DNA of 64,000 nt from Sporosarcina ureae (GCF_002101375.1 NZ_CP015207.1:2620001-2684000); one strand, 5' to 3'; positions 27,956 through 37,449 are shown, numbered from the stretch's first letter. Numbers and translations are program-made. Notes: generated from the letters alone by a model not told the origin.

Positions 27956-29152
27956 ATGAAGTTACATACGGGGTCATTGTATTGGGAGTCGACTTTTACA
28001 AAAGAAGGTTTTGCAAAAGTAAATCGTCAAGATCTATATGATGTCGCGATAGTTGGTGGCGGGATGTCGGGTGCACTGACTTCATACGTATTATCGAATG
28101 AAGGCTATTCGATTGCGTTGATTGAACAAGAGGAAGTAGGTGGGGGAAGTACTTCTGCAAATACTGGTTTATTACAATTCTCCAATGATATTATGTTGCA
28201 TGAATTAATAGAGCAAATTGGCGAAGAGAAAGCTGTGGAATTTTATCGGGCATGTAAAGAAGCAATGAAAAATTTGCAAGACGTTGCGGAACACGCACCA
28301 TTTGATGTCCATTTCCATACACGTGATAGTTTGTATTATGCCAGCACAGAAGAAGATGTGGCGAGATTGCGCAAAGAGTTTGAAGTGTTACAAAAATATA
28401 GTTTTCCGGTAGAATTCTGGGAACCTGAAGATATTGAAGCGCATTTCCCATTTTCACAACCTGCCGCTATCGTGACGGCAGGGGATGCAGAAGTGAATCC
28501 GTTGCGTTTGTGTATGGGTGCCATCCAGTATGCATATGAAAAGGGCATGGACATATTTGAACATACCGAAGTACTCGGCATTCTAGATACAGAAGAACGT
28601 GTAATCATTAAAACGACGAATGGAGAATTTCAGGCAAAGTCCGTCGTGGTCACTACTGGTTATGCACCGACTCCGGATATGATGATCCCTCAAAAAGACT
28701 TAAAAGTTACGTATGCAGTCGCAACAAAGCCGATAGAAGATTTGTCATTCTGGCATGATCGTATGATGATTTGGGAAACCAAACGCCCTTATTTGTATAT
28801 GCGATTGACGGATGATAATCGCATCGTGGCGGGTGGCTTGGATCAGAATATGGATACAATACCGAGTTCACAAGAAGAAATCGATAAGAAATTCAGGCAA
28901 TTAAAACAGGAATTGCAAGAGTTGTTTCCTCACCAGAAGTTCGATTTTGAGTATGAGTGGACAGCGTTATTTGGAGAATCGACAGATGAGCTACCAGTAA
29001 TCGGGCGCCATCCATTCGAGCCGCATATTTACTATTTGATTGGACTTGGCGGGAACGGAACGGTCTATAGTATGTTGGGTGCGTATTTACTGCGTGATGA
29101 ATTAGCAGGGAAGTCGAATCCTAATGAACCTATAGTAGAAATAGAACGTTAA
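27956..29152 (+). CDS. FAD-dependent oxidoreductase, DAO family
   Basis: A 398-residue flavoprotein. The dinucleotide motif VAIVGGGMSGALTSYVL is near residue 30, followed by a DAO-type substrate domain and the C-terminal GLGGNGTVYSMLGA flavin motif. ATG 27956 follows AGGGGAT by ten bases; the TTG at 27947 is too close. The family oxidises amines or amino acids (D-amino acid, glycine, sarcosine-like); the substrate is unknown. Monocistronic. Confidence 0.82.
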   Translation: MKLHTGSLYWESTFTKEGFAKVNRQDLYDVAIVGGGMSGALTSYVLSNEGYSIALIEQEEVGGGSTSANTGLLQFSNDIMLHELIEQIGEEKAVEFYRACKEAMKNLQDVAEHAPFDVHFHTRDSLYYASTEEDVARLRKEFEVLQKYSFPVEFWEPEDIEAHFPFSQPAAIVTAGDAEVNPLRLCMGAIQYAYEKGMDIFEHTEVLGILDTEERVIIKTTNGEFQAKSVVVTTGYAPTPDMMIPQKDLKVTYAVATKPIEDLSFWHDRMMIWETKRPYLYMRLTDDNRIVAGGLDQNMDTIPSSQEEIDKKFRQLKQELQELFPHQKFDFEYEWTALFGESTDELPVIGRHPFEPHIYYLIGLGGNGTVYSMLGAYLLRDELAGKSNPNEPIVEIER

Positions 29153-29203
29153 AAAACACGTGGGCATTAGTTCTTCAGTTGCTTATAACAAGTATAAACA
29201 GAA

Positions 29204-29257
29204 ATCGGCTATCGAGAAGCTCATTCATACATGAGGTTCCGCGACAGCCGATTTTTT
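29204..29257. terminator. Terminator between convergent genes
   Basis: TCGGCTATCG (29205-29214) pairs with CGACAGCCGA (29242-29251) with one mismatch, followed by TTTTTT on the plus strand. Confidence 0.75.
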
Positions 29258-29296
29258 CAAGATGGTGTTAATAACGATATGGAATGATAAGAGAGT

Positions 29297-30622
29297 TTAC
29301 AACGTAATAACGCCCATAGCCATTGCAATGAGGAATAATACGATACTGAACCCCCACATGATAAGGAATGAGTAGCGGATATGCTTGCCCATCTCTAAAC
29401 CTGCAAGTCCCAATGCCAGCCAAAGTGCAGGCGAGAAAGGACTAACGAATGTTCCTATAATATTTCCTACGATTAATGCGTACGCAATGGAAATTGATGG
29501 AACGCCGAAGCCGGAGACAACTTGCTCTACAATCGGCAGTAATGCGAAGTAATACGCATCCGTACTAAGCAATAGATCGAACGGAACACCGAAAAGGCCG
29601 ATGATGATGTGCAAATACGGTACGATGATTGCCGGTAACACTTTCACTAAATCGGTCGCTATCGAATCTAGCATATTGGTACCATTCAAGATACCGAGGA
29701 ATGAACCGGCTGCTAGAATGATTGCAGCCATTAGTAGAGCATTCGGTGCGTGTGTCTTAATACGGTCCATCTGTTCATTCACAGTGCGATAGTTTAACGG
29801 AAGCGCGATACTGAATCCGACCATGAAGATAAAGCCTGCCGGCACTTTTCCCCAAACGAGTAAGCCGATCACGCTTACGGCAATCATCACGTTAATCCAT
29901 AACATGTTTGGTCGAAGGAGGGAAATGCCTTTAGATTCTTCTTTTTGCTCTTCCTCTTCTCCAAGTTCATCTAGTTCGTCTTCAAAAAGTCCACTGGCTA
30001 CTTTCTTAGCGATGACTCGCTTTTCACGTAATCCGAGTATGAAAGCAACTACGATTAATAGGAGTAGGCCAATGATTTGGATTTTGATAAGTGGACGCCA
30101 TAATTCTGTAACGTCGACTCCAAGTACAGCGGCTGCCCGCCCAAGTGGACCTCCCCATGGAACCATGTTGACGATACTTGCTGAGATGCCGACAAGCAGT
30201 AGCAGTAAGTAAGGACTCATTTTCAACCTTTTATAGAGCGGTAAAAGCGCAGGGATTGTAATGAGGAATGTGGAAGCGCCTGAGCCATCTAACTGTGCAA
30301 TAGCTGCGATTACCACTGTCGCCATGGCAACAGCAATTACATTTCCTCGTGAAATTTTAATCATAGTATTAATTAGCGGGTCGAATACGCCGGCATCTTG
30401 CATAATGCCAAAGAACAAAATCGCAAAGATGAACATAATGACAACGCTAATAACAGATTCAATTCCGCTGTTGAAAAACTCTCCGATTTCTATGAAGTTG
30501 AATCCAGCAAAGAATGCACCGAAGATGGGAACTATAACCAGACCGACAATTGGTGTGATCCGGCCACTGATCAATAATGCGACGATAATAAAGATCGTCA
30601 GAATTCCAATAATACTTAACAT
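29297..30622 (-). CDS. CitMHS-family metal-citrate/H+ symporter
   Basis: A 441-residue transporter with about twelve hydrophobic segments and the CitMHS motifs AQLDGSGASTFLITIPALLP and VNMVPWGGPLGRAA. A Glu-rich cytoplasmic loop sits near 215-230. ATG 30622 follows GGAGG; the longer reading to 30676 has none. CitM/CitH import citrate complexed with Mg or Ca. The upstream two-component system on the same strand is of the CitST type and is the expected regulator. Confidence 0.88.
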   Translation of the reverse strand: MLSIIGILTIFIIVALLISGRITPIVGLVIVPIFGAFFAGFNFIEIGEFFNSGIESVISVVIMFIFAILFFGIMQDAGVFDPLINTMIKISRGNVIAVAMATVVIAAIAQLDGSGASTFLITIPALLPLYKRLKMSPYLLLLLVGISASIVNMVPWGGPLGRAAAVLGVDVTELWRPLIKIQIIGLLLLIVVAFILGLREKRVIAKKVASGLFEDELDELGEEEEQKEESKGISLLRPNMLWINVMIAVSVIGLLVWGKVPAGFIFMVGFSIALPLNYRTVNEQMDRIKTHAPNALLMAAIILAAGSFLGILNGTNMLDSIATDLVKVLPAIIVPYLHIIIGLFGVPFDLLLSTDAYYFALLPIVEQVVSGFGVPSISIAYALIVGNIIGTFVSPFSPALWLALGLAGLEMGKHIRYSFLIMWGFSIVLFLIAMAMGVITL

Positions 30623-30654
30623 AGCGATTTTCCTCCAATAGATAAAATGGTGAA

Positions 30655-30701
30655 AGAGGGATGTAAGCGGATACATACAAAAGTATCTGAATAATCCCTC
30701 T
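30655..30701 (-). promoter_or_regulatory. Leader hairpin of the citrate transporter gene
   Basis: On the minus strand AGAGGGAT pairs with ATCCCTCT, with an inner GATAC/GTATC stem. The element lies about 33 bp upstream of the CitMHS start. A T-run is short (TTT), so it could be a stability element, an attenuator or a regulator site. Confidence 0.5.
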
Positions 30702-30809
30702 TAAGCTGTCCATAATGTACCATGAGAAAAAGTCGCTAAAAAGCTTGTTTACATAAGAAGGATATATTTCATATTACGTATTTTGTTCATTTTGTTCACG
30801 GGCAAGTAT

Positions 30810-31505
30810 TTAAAGTTTTCTATATGTCCTTTCAGGTCTACCGACATCTCCATAATGTAGTTGCGCTCCTACTATTTCAACCGATACGAGGTACTCCAGA
30901 TATCGACGTGCAGTAGAACGACTGACACCCGCTGCTTCACCTACTTGAACAGCAGTTATTCCTTCTGCTGGACTTTGAAGTAAAACATTTTCTATACGTT
31001 CAAGTGTCAGACGGTCGATCCCTTTTGGCAATACGTTAGAAGTAGGATCCTGCCGCATTTCAGTACCAAATAATACGCGGTCAAGATCTTCTTGAGAGAG
31101 TTCATTTTTGGATGATAGCAATACTTTTCTAGAACGGTATCGTCTAAATGTTTCTGCAAACCTCACAGGCTCAACAGGCTTGATTAAATAATCCAACACC
31201 CCTCCGTGGAGTGCTTCCTCTACTATTTTCGTCTCTTTAGCAGCTGTTAGCAACATAATATCAATTGTGGGGAATTCTCTTCGTAGATGCCAAAATAAAT
31301 CGAGTCCTGGACTGTCGGGTATGTAAACATCCAATAAAATCAGATTGGGTAGGGCTTCAGCCTGTCGCAAAAAGGCGATGGTCTCTGAGGCAGTTCTTGT
31401 TTCTGTCACGACCTTATAGCCGGTAATCTGTTCGATTAGTTGGCGGTTAATCTCTGCCACTCGAAAATCATCTTCCACAATTATGACTTGTATAGTACTG
31501 ATCAC
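30810..31505 (-). CDS. Response regulator, CitT/DcuR type
   Basis: A 231-residue protein. The receiver domain (about 5-122) has the acidic pocket Glu11-Asp12-Asp13, phospho-acceptor Asp59 (LILLDVYIP) and Lys in YLIKPVEP. The C-terminal HTH (GITAVQVGEAAGVSRSTARRY) is typical of regulators paired with CitA/DcuS kinases. It follows the kinase gene by 15 bp on the same strand and precedes the citrate transporter, its probable target. Confidence 0.9.
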   Translation of the reverse strand: MISTIQVIIVEDDFRVAEINRQLIEQITGYKVVTETRTASETIAFLRQAEALPNLILLDVYIPDSPGLDLFWHLRREFPTIDIMLLTAAKETKIVEEALHGGVLDYLIKPVEPVRFAETFRRYRSRKVLLSSKNELSQEDLDRVLFGTEMRQDPTSNVLPKGIDRLTLERIENVLLQSPAEGITAVQVGEAAGVSRSTARRYLEYLVSVEIVGAQLHYGDVGRPERTYRKL

Positions 31506-31520
31506 GGGGAAATCTCTCCT

Positions 31521-33161
31521 TTATTTATCTTTTGGTAATGAGACGACAAAATATGTACCACCCAGTTCACTCGGTTCAATGGACAGCTGGCCATTCGCTG
31601 CTTCAATAGCATTCTTTGTTAAAGCCAAGCCGAAACCTCTACCTGCTCCATCTTTTGTAGAGAAACCGCGGGATAAGACTTTATCAAGTGAAGCTTCATC
31701 GATTCCCGGACCTGCATCATCAATTTCAAACAGCAGATCTTGTCCGATATCAGTAAAAGAAATCGATATGTCCCGGGAAATGGCGCGTTCGTCATAAACT
31801 GCATCAAATGCGTTGTCAAGAAGATTTCCGATAGCTGTCAGCAGTGCTTGGCGGTTTAAGTCGGATAGTATGGAATGTAATTGGCTGTCGGGCTGGACGG
31901 ATACATTAATTTGCAATTCACTCGCTTGACTTAGCTTTCCAACAAGTAGCCCACTAATATATGGATCATCTATATTATCAAGAAGTGTGTTTGTCCAGTG
32001 TTGCTGGATGTTTGTTTCTTCTTGGATGAAATCGAGCACATCATCTTTCTTGTTCAGCTGCGTCAGTCCCATGATCGTATATAATTTATTTGAGAATTCA
32101 TGTGTCTGAGAGCGAAGAGCGTTAGCATATTGTTGGATATGTGCCAGTCTTTTCGTCAAATTCTCAATCTCGGTTTTATTCCGGAAAGTGGCGACTGCAC
32201 CGAGCAATTCATGCTCGTAGAAAATCGGTGCACTATTTACATAAACGATATGATTGTTGAAAAGCCTTTCCTGATCGAAGACTGATTTGCCATGCTCTAG
32301 CACATAGGGTAAATCAGAATTCGGGAAGCACTCTTGTATAGGTTTACCGATCCAATCGTCCGCTTGTTGTTCACCACCTGTCAATAGTTTTAATGCGGTG
32401 GAGTTGATCATCGTAATGCGGCCATCCTTATTGGTAGCAATAATACCTTCATGAATAGAGTGCAAAATGGTTTCTTTTTGAAAGAGTAAATGTGATATTT
32501 CTTCAGGCTCCAATCCAAACAACACTTTTTTGATATAGTTCGCGATCAGCACTGCACCGATGATGGCAGCTGTGCAAATACCAAGAAGGACCAACCAGAT
32601 TTCCTGGCTATATTCCCAAATGATTGATTCGATAGAGCCTACCAAGAAACCTACAGAGACGACACCAACAATTTCTCCATCTAAGTAGACCGGAGCTTTT
32701 GCACGAAGTGAGCTTCCTAATGATCCAATTGATTTAGAAATATAGGATTCTCCGTTACTTAACGCACGTTCATTATCTTCACCGATCATCTTTTTGCCGA
32801 TTCGGTCAGGACTCGGATGGGCATAGCGGATTTCTTGTTGATTACCAACAACGATAAACTCGGCGTCTGTCTGTGCTTGGATTTTCTGCACGATAGGCTG
32901 GATAATAGCGGAAGGGTCATTCGAATCAAAGGCCTGAGAAATCTCTGGTATCACGGCTACACTTTTTGCTACACTGAGAGCCCTTTCACCAATTTGAGTT
33001 TCTAATGTGTCCGTGACGAAGAAACTCATGAATCCGCCAATCAATAGAATAATCGCGACAGAAAGCGCACCGATTAAGCCGATCATTTTCAAATGGAGAT
33101 TGATAAAAGGTCTGTCATTCGTTCGATGAATGGATAAATCTTCTCTACGTATACGGATCAT
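31521..33161 (-). CDS. Sensor histidine kinase, CitS/DcuS family
   Basis: A 546-residue kinase. TM1 is about 27-50 and an extracytoplasmic single-Cache sensor about 55-185. TM2 is about 187-210, a PAS domain about 220-325, a SpoOB-like dimerisation helix with RSQTHEFSNKLY (His acceptor) about 345-360, and HATPase motifs NLLDNAFDAV, DDAGPGI and GRGFGLALT follow. ATG start after GGAGG. Members of this family sense C4-dicarboxylates or citrate; the neighbouring CitMHS gene favours citrate. Confidence 0.9.
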   Translation of the reverse strand: MIRIRREDLSIHRTNDRPFINLHLKMIGLIGALSVAIILLIGGFMSFFVTDTLETQIGERALSVAKSVAVIPEISQAFDSNDPSAIIQPIVQKIQAQTDAEFIVVGNQQEIRYAHPSPDRIGKKMIGEDNERALSNGESYISKSIGSLGSSLRAKAPVYLDGEIVGVVSVGFLVGSIESIIWEYSQEIWLVLLGICTAAIIGAVLIANYIKKVLFGLEPEEISHLLFQKETILHSIHEGIIATNKDGRITMINSTALKLLTGGEQQADDWIGKPIQECFPNSDLPYVLEHGKSVFDQERLFNNHIVYVNSAPIFYEHELLGAVATFRNKTEIENLTKRLAHIQQYANALRSQTHEFSNKLYTIMGLTQLNKKDDVLDFIQEETNIQQHWTNTLLDNIDDPYISGLLVGKLSQASELQINVSVQPDSQLHSILSDLNRQALLTAIGNLLDNAFDAVYDERAISRDISISFTDIGQDLLFEIDDAGPGIDEASLDKVLSRGFSTKDGAGRGFGLALTKNAIEAANGQLSIEPSELGGTYFVVSLPKDK

Positions 33162-33480
33162 GTCGAACCTCCGATAAACATGTTAGTAAATATAGAATAC
33201 CATGCGATGCATAATATTAAATGGTATTATCGTTTAAAAAGTGGAAGAGTAGAGTGGAAGGGAGGAGTATAGAGTGGAGGTTCATATAGTTACTCAATTC
33301 TACGCATAAAGCTAGTTCTATTATTTATTGTAGTAGACATGGATCGCTTCTTGATCATAAAATCGGTTATCGTCAAGCGGATCTACACGCTTATGTACCT
33401 ACTTCGGATATGACCGTTACGCAATAGGATGTGAAAGGTACATAAGCGATTATGACCCAGCGAATCGAAGGACTGTCTTT
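33162..33480. other. Intergenic region with a 13-bp inverted repeat
   Basis: No gene seen. CGCTTATGTACCT (33388-33400) and AGGTACATAAGCG (33436-33448) are perfect complements separated by 35 bp. The DNA near 33240-33290 is purine-rich (repeated GAGTGGAAG-like words). Purpose unknown. Confidence 0.5.
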
Positions 33481-34380
33481 TTAGAGCGCGTTTACATGAA
33501 TCATCTGTAAATGACCAGGTAACACTGTAATCTGCTGTGCAGTATCTTCGTAGATTTCCCCGTCCATGTCTACTTTCTTCCCGACAGGTTGCACAATGTC
33601 CAATTCTTTTATTTGAATATATTCGAGTTCAGATAATTGCTTATTTTCCACAGCAGGATCTTGTAATGCAAATAGTTCTTTGAAAGCAGCTAAGTTGGAA
33701 TCACGCACGATCAAAATGTCTAATTTTCCATCAACAGGTGATAGGGAAGCGATGGGAAGTTCAGTTGTACCAATAAAGCGTCCATTTAGTACGAATAGTA
33801 AAATAGCCTCTCCTTCTAATATCTCGTCAGTAGATTGCACTTTATAATGAAATGATTCAGTTTGATTCAACGTACGTAATGTACTGAGCACATAACTAAT
33901 CGAACCAAAGCGCTTCTTTTCTTTTGGTTTTATATTTTCGGATGTATCGGTTACTAGTCCAATTCCCCAAAAATTCATAAAGTAGTGCTCGCCCACTTTT
34001 CCTATATCGGTTTTGATAATAGAGCCGTTGAGTAAAGAAATGGCTGCTTCATTCAGAGTTTGTGGAATACCTAATGACCGACTGAAATCGTTTGATGTAC
34101 CGCCAGGCAATATAGCTATGACCGGACGTATGGCGAGTGGCGCGATACTATTCATGCATGTGTGTATAGTGCCGTCACCTCCAAGAATAATGAGTAAGTC
34201 TACTTGACTGCTATATTTTACACAAGCTTGCTGAAGTTCATCTTTGGAAGCTGTATTCAGCACGATGAGCTCATCTACTGCTTGCGCGAATATGTGAAGT
34301 GTTTCAGAGAGCTTCTGTTCCGTGTCTTCCTCTCCAGCAGAACGGTTATATACAAACAATGCCCGCTTGAAATGAAGCAT
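33481..34380 (-). CDS. Diacylglycerol/lipid kinase family protein (YtlR-like)
   Basis: A 299-residue DAGK-catalytic-domain protein. ATP-site motifs GGDGTIHTCMN and PGGTSNDFSRSLGIP are intact, and the C-terminal beta sandwich of YegS/DagK/YtlR proteins follows. ATG 34380 lies about ten bases after AAGGA; the GTG at 34389 overlaps the ribosome site. Probably phosphorylates a membrane lipid or lipid-derived diol. Monocistronic. Confidence 0.82.
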   Translation of the reverse strand: MLHFKRALFVYNRSAGEEDTEQKLSETLHIFAQAVDELIVLNTASKDELQQACVKYSSQVDLLIILGGDGTIHTCMNSIAPLAIRPVIAILPGGTSNDFSRSLGIPQTLNEAAISLLNGSIIKTDIGKVGEHYFMNFWGIGLVTDTSENIKPKEKKRFGSISYVLSTLRTLNQTESFHYKVQSTDEILEGEAILLFVLNGRFIGTTELPIASLSPVDGKLDILIVRDSNLAAFKELFALQDPAVENKQLSELEYIQIKELDIVQPVGKKVDMDGEIYEDTAQQITVLPGHLQMIHVNAL

Positions 34381-34488
34381 ATTCTTCACTTCCTTTTTTA
34401 GTTTATTATTCCCGATAACGTGATGTAGAAACCAGAAGAGTTATAAAAAAGCTAGAAATAATAGACGAGATGATGTAAAAGTGAATAG

Positions 34489-34514
34489 GTTATTTTATTC
34501 GAGTGGTAGGGAAT
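34489..34514 (+). promoter_or_regulatory. Sigma-B-like promoter of the DUF488 gene
   Basis: GTTATT (34489-34494), 14 bp, GGGAAT (34509-34514). The -35 differs from the sigma-B consensus GTTTWW in one position; the -10 (GGGWAW) fits fully. It is about 25 bp before the gene. Confidence 0.6.
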
Positions 34515-34539
34515 GGTAAGGACAAAGGAGTGAATAAAT

Positions 34540-35103
34540 ATGGAAATCTATACAGTTGGGCATTCCACTCATACTAAAGAACAGTTTTTGAAGTTATTGG
34601 ATGATGCGGGTATTGAAAAGTTAGTGGATGTTCGTGCATTTCCCGGTAGTCGTAAATTCCCCCATTTTCATGAGGATCGAATGAAAGAATGGTTGCCAGC
34701 ACATGATATTGCCTACCGACATTGTGGCAAATTAGGAGGACGTAGAAGGAAATCCAAAACTATTGATAATGAAGTCAATAAAGGATGGAATAATCAATCC
34801 TTCCATAACTACGCGGATTACACGTTGACGCCCGAGTTCGAAGAGGGGATCGCTGAATTGATGAATGAAGCATCACGACAACGAATTGCGATATGCTGTT
34901 CCGAACGCCATCCCGCAAGATGCCATCGCTTGTTGATTAGCAATTGGCTCGCAACACATGGTTGGAATGTAAAACACATTATTGATGGACCTAAGGAAAA
35001 GACTTTAATTGAAGATCATGAAGTAGGGAAGTGGGGCGCTGAACCTATTGTTTTGGATAACGGAGAGTTGACATATCCTCCTGAGCTAAATGAAGACGAA
35101 TAA
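34540..35103 (+). CDS. DUF488 family protein
   Basis: A 187-residue soluble protein. DUF488 hallmarks are YTVGHSTHTKEQFL at the N-terminus, VDVRAFPGSRKFPHF, and the C-terminal CCSERHPARCHR Cys/His cluster. Biochemical function of the family is unknown. ATG after AAAGGAGTG. It converges on the DUF2188 gene across a shared terminator, and both carry sigma-B-type promoters, so a stress role is inferred. Confidence 0.85.
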   Translation: MEIYTVGHSTHTKEQFLKLLDDAGIEKLVDVRAFPGSRKFPHFHEDRMKEWLPAHDIAYRHCGKLGGRRRKSKTIDNEVNKGWNNQSFHNYADYTLTPEFEEGIAELMNEASRQRIAICCSERHPARCHRLLISNWLATHGWNVKHIIDGPKEKTLIEDHEVGKWGAEPIVLDNGELTYPPELNEDE

Positions 35104-35137
35104 AATAAGTGCCCTTTTAATAGGGCACTTATTTTAT
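35103..35137. terminator. Bidirectional terminator between DUF488 and DUF2188 genes
   Basis: AAGTGCCCT (35108-35116) pairs with AGGGCACTT (35122-35130), flanked by A- and T-rich tracts on both sides, so it can serve both convergent genes. Confidence 0.85.
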
Positions 35138-35499
35138 TCATATAAAGTTTTATCATGTGATCCGTCAGCATGAAAGACATTTAATATACCTTCATTTTCG
35201 TTTACATACTTTTTCGCCTTTTCAAGTAATGCGGACTTAGTATCTTCTTTAAACAGTACATGATCACTTCCGGTTTTTCTGAAAATCCATTCGTCCTCTC
35301 GCGGTTTTACTTCATAGTGAGGACGACTTTCACTTTTGCCGTTTACATACTCATGTGCTTGTGCAGTTGCAATGGCAATAGCGCGCTCGTCGGAATAATT
35401 TTCACGCAACAAAGCATTGGCTATTTCGATTGCTTTATTGCGTACTGAAGGGTCCAAATTTTTTAACGAAGCAGGATAATCATTTTTACTCCATGGCAT
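35134..35499 (-). CDS. DUF2188 (YdaT-like) general stress protein
   Basis: A 121-residue protein. The N-terminal half (PWSKNDYPASLKNL...KAIEIANALL) is ChaB/YdaT-like, and the C-terminal half is a DUF2188 domain (EDEWIFRKTGSDHVLF...LLEKAKKYV). YdaT is a sigma-B regulon member in B. subtilis. A perfect sigma-B-type promoter precedes this gene, which supports a stress role. GGAGGTGA ribosome site before the ATG. Confidence 0.85.
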   Translation of the reverse strand: MPWSKNDYPASLKNLDPSVRNKAIEIANALLRENYSDERAIAIATAQAHEYVNGKSESRPHYEVKPREDEWIFRKTGSDHVLFKEDTKSALLEKAKKYVNENEGILNVFHADGSHDKTLYE

Positions 35500-35523
35500 A
35501 TGACATCACCTCCTAATTCACAA

Positions 35524-35548
35524 ATTCCCGTTTTTAATGAATATAAAC
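35524..35548 (-). promoter_or_regulatory. Sigma-B-type promoter of the DUF2188 gene
   Basis: Read on the minus strand: GTTTAT (35548-35543), 13 bp, GGGAAT (35529-35524). Both boxes fit the sigma-B consensus GTTTWW-N12-14-GGGWAW exactly, about 25 bp upstream of the ATG. Confidence 0.8.
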
Positions 35549-35780
35549 GGTCTTTCGATTTCTCCTTGAACTTCATCCCGCACTTTGAATCGAATAAAGT
35601 CGAATATCATCTAATTATCATTTTATTTGAAATTATTTGATTACTAGTTAAATAACTGATAGTCTAAAGACGTTCATATGAACTTAGCGAATGAGTTTTA
35701 TGGTGAGAGTAGCTTTTTTCGTTTTTGATCTCACTAGGGAAACCTTATGAAGACAAATACAAACTGAAGGAGTGAATGCA

Positions 35781-35963
35781 TTGTCTCTATCTGTGCAGCA
35801 ACTATTGGAAAGCAAAGGGATTCAAGCTAAGCCAGAACATCTGGAAATCTTAGAAAGTCGCTGGAATGGAATGCAAAAGTTAAGAGGTACACTAGAGAAT
35901 GTGAAAATCGAGGATGCCGATATCGGGCTTCGAAATATTCCTGGAGGTGATCATATTGGCTAA
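35781..35963 (+). CDS. Small amidase-associated protein
   Basis: A 60-residue protein (MSLSVQQLLESKGIQAKPEH...) with no recognised domain. The TTG at 35781 lies about eight bases after AAGGAG; the GTG at 35772 sits on that site. Its last eight bases overlap the amidase gene, so the two are translationally coupled. The layout (a tiny helical protein just before an amidase-signature enzyme) recalls GatC or AtzG partners. A partner or stabilising subunit is inference. Confidence 0.7.
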   Translation: MSLSVQQLLESKGIQAKPEHLEILESRWNGMQKLRGTLENVKIEDADIGLRNIPGGDHIG

Positions 35964-37374
35964 AGATTTAATTCAGAAATCAGTTGAGGAATTGGCACCG
36001 CTTTTAGAAAGTGGATCACTTTCACCAGTTGAGCTAACGAAGGCAGTGCTTGATCATGCGGAAGAAACGCAGGATACGATTAATGCCTATATGACAATTT
36101 ACCGGGAAGAAGCAGAACAATCGGCACGTGAAGCAGAGAAAGAGATCAAAAATGGAAACTATCGAGGCATGTATCACGGAATTCCGATGGCCTTGAAAGA
36201 TAATTTATACTTTAAAGGTAAAGTGACGACGATGTCATCTAAAATTCATAAGGATTTCATTCCGGAAGACGATGCGACTGTAGTCAGTAAGTTAAGAGAC
36301 GCAGGTGTGATCTTTACCGGTAAACTAAGCATGCATGAATATGCTTGGGGAATCACGAACAATAACCCCCATTACGGACCTGTCAGAAATCCTTGGGATA
36401 CCGATAGAATTCCTGGCGGTTCGAGCGGTGGTTCAGGAGCCGCTGTAGCGATCGGTTCAAGTGTTGCGTCACTTGGAACTGACACGGCCGGATCCATCCG
36501 AATTCCGTCATCGATTTGCGGTATCGTCGGATTGAAGCCGACCCATGGGCGAGTCAGTAAATATGGATGCTATCCATTGGCGTGGTCACTCGATCATATC
36601 GGACCGATGACTAAAACGATTAAAGACGCAGCGGGAATGATGGACATTATTTCAGGGTACGACAAAAAGGATCCAACTTCTATCAATACCCCCGTAGGTC
36701 AACATTTGGAGAGAATAAAGGGGGATGTCAACGGTTTAGTTATTGGCGTTAATGAAGAATATTTCTTTAATGAAGTAGACAACGACGTAGATCAAGTGGT
36801 GCGTGGAAATATAAAAGCGTTGACCGATCAAGGCGCGCGAGTAGAAGTGGTCAAGATTCCAACTCTAAAATATGCAGAGTGGGCAGAGCTGATCACATCA
36901 CTTTCAGAAGCGTCTACCATTCATCACGAAGACATGTTAAAGCGTCCGCAAGATTTCGGTGATGATATTCGCATGCTGTTCGAACTAGGAGAACTACCAT
37001 CTGCTGTCGATTATCTGCAAGCACAGCAAGTACGTCGTCAATTGAAGCAAGAATTCCATGAAATATTCCAAAAGGTCGATGTATTGATTGCGCCGACTCT
37101 GCCAGTAGTGGCTAGTAAAATTGGTGATGATACTGTGGAACTAAATGGCAATCAAGTGGATTTGATTGACAACATTATACGCTTTACAGGACCTAGTAAC
37201 TTAACAGGTAACCCTGCATTGTCTGTGCCGGGTGGTTTCAAGGGAGACCTTCCTGTAGGTGTGCAAATTATTGGACCTGCTTTTTCGGAAGCTTTATTGC
37301 TTGATGTTGGTTATGCAATTGAACAGACAAACCCTATGAAAAACAGAAAACCCGCTTTACTGACAAGAGCATGA
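35956..37374 (+). CDS. Amidase-signature family amidase
   Basis: A 472-residue enzyme with the complete amidase signature. Lys81 (MALKDNLY), the Ser pair 156-157 in RIPGGSSGGSGAAVA and the nucleophile Ser180 in GTDTAGSIRIPSS form the Ser-cisSer-Lys triad. TTG 35956 follows GGAGGTGA. It resembles GatA in sequence but lacks GatB and GatC neighbours, so it is more likely a catabolic amidase than the tRNA amidotransferase subunit. Terminator downstream. Confidence 0.85.
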   Translation: MAKDLIQKSVEELAPLLESGSLSPVELTKAVLDHAEETQDTINAYMTIYREEAEQSAREAEKEIKNGNYRGMYHGIPMALKDNLYFKGKVTTMSSKIHKDFIPEDDATVVSKLRDAGVIFTGKLSMHEYAWGITNNNPHYGPVRNPWDTDRIPGGSSGGSGAAVAIGSSVASLGTDTAGSIRIPSSICGIVGLKPTHGRVSKYGCYPLAWSLDHIGPMTKTIKDAAGMMDIISGYDKKDPTSINTPVGQHLERIKGDVNGLVIGVNEEYFFNEVDNDVDQVVRGNIKALTDQGARVEVVKIPTLKYAEWAELITSLSEASTIHHEDMLKRPQDFGDDIRMLFELGELPSAVDYLQAQQVRRQLKQEFHEIFQKVDVLIAPTLPVVASKIGDDTVELNGNQVDLIDNIIRFTGPSNLTGNPALSVPGGFKGDLPVGVQIIGPAFSEALLLDVGYAIEQTNPMKNRKPALLTRA

Positions 37375-37380
37375 AATGAA

Positions 37381-37417
37381 AAAAACTCCGCGGTCAACCC
37401 ATGGCCACGGAGTTTTT
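37381..37417 (+). terminator. Terminator after the amidase gene
   Basis: ACTCCGCGG (37385-37393) pairs with CCACGGAGT (37405-37413) with one mismatch, followed by five T. Confidence 0.85.
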
Positions 37418-37449
37418 GGTATGTACTCGCTCTTCGACGAAGCGGTACA

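Noticed and set aside
35956..37374. GatA of the Glu-tRNA(Gln) amidotransferase
   Set aside because: No gatB or gatC beside it. The small upstream protein is not clearly GatC, and the length and context fit a stand-alone amidase.
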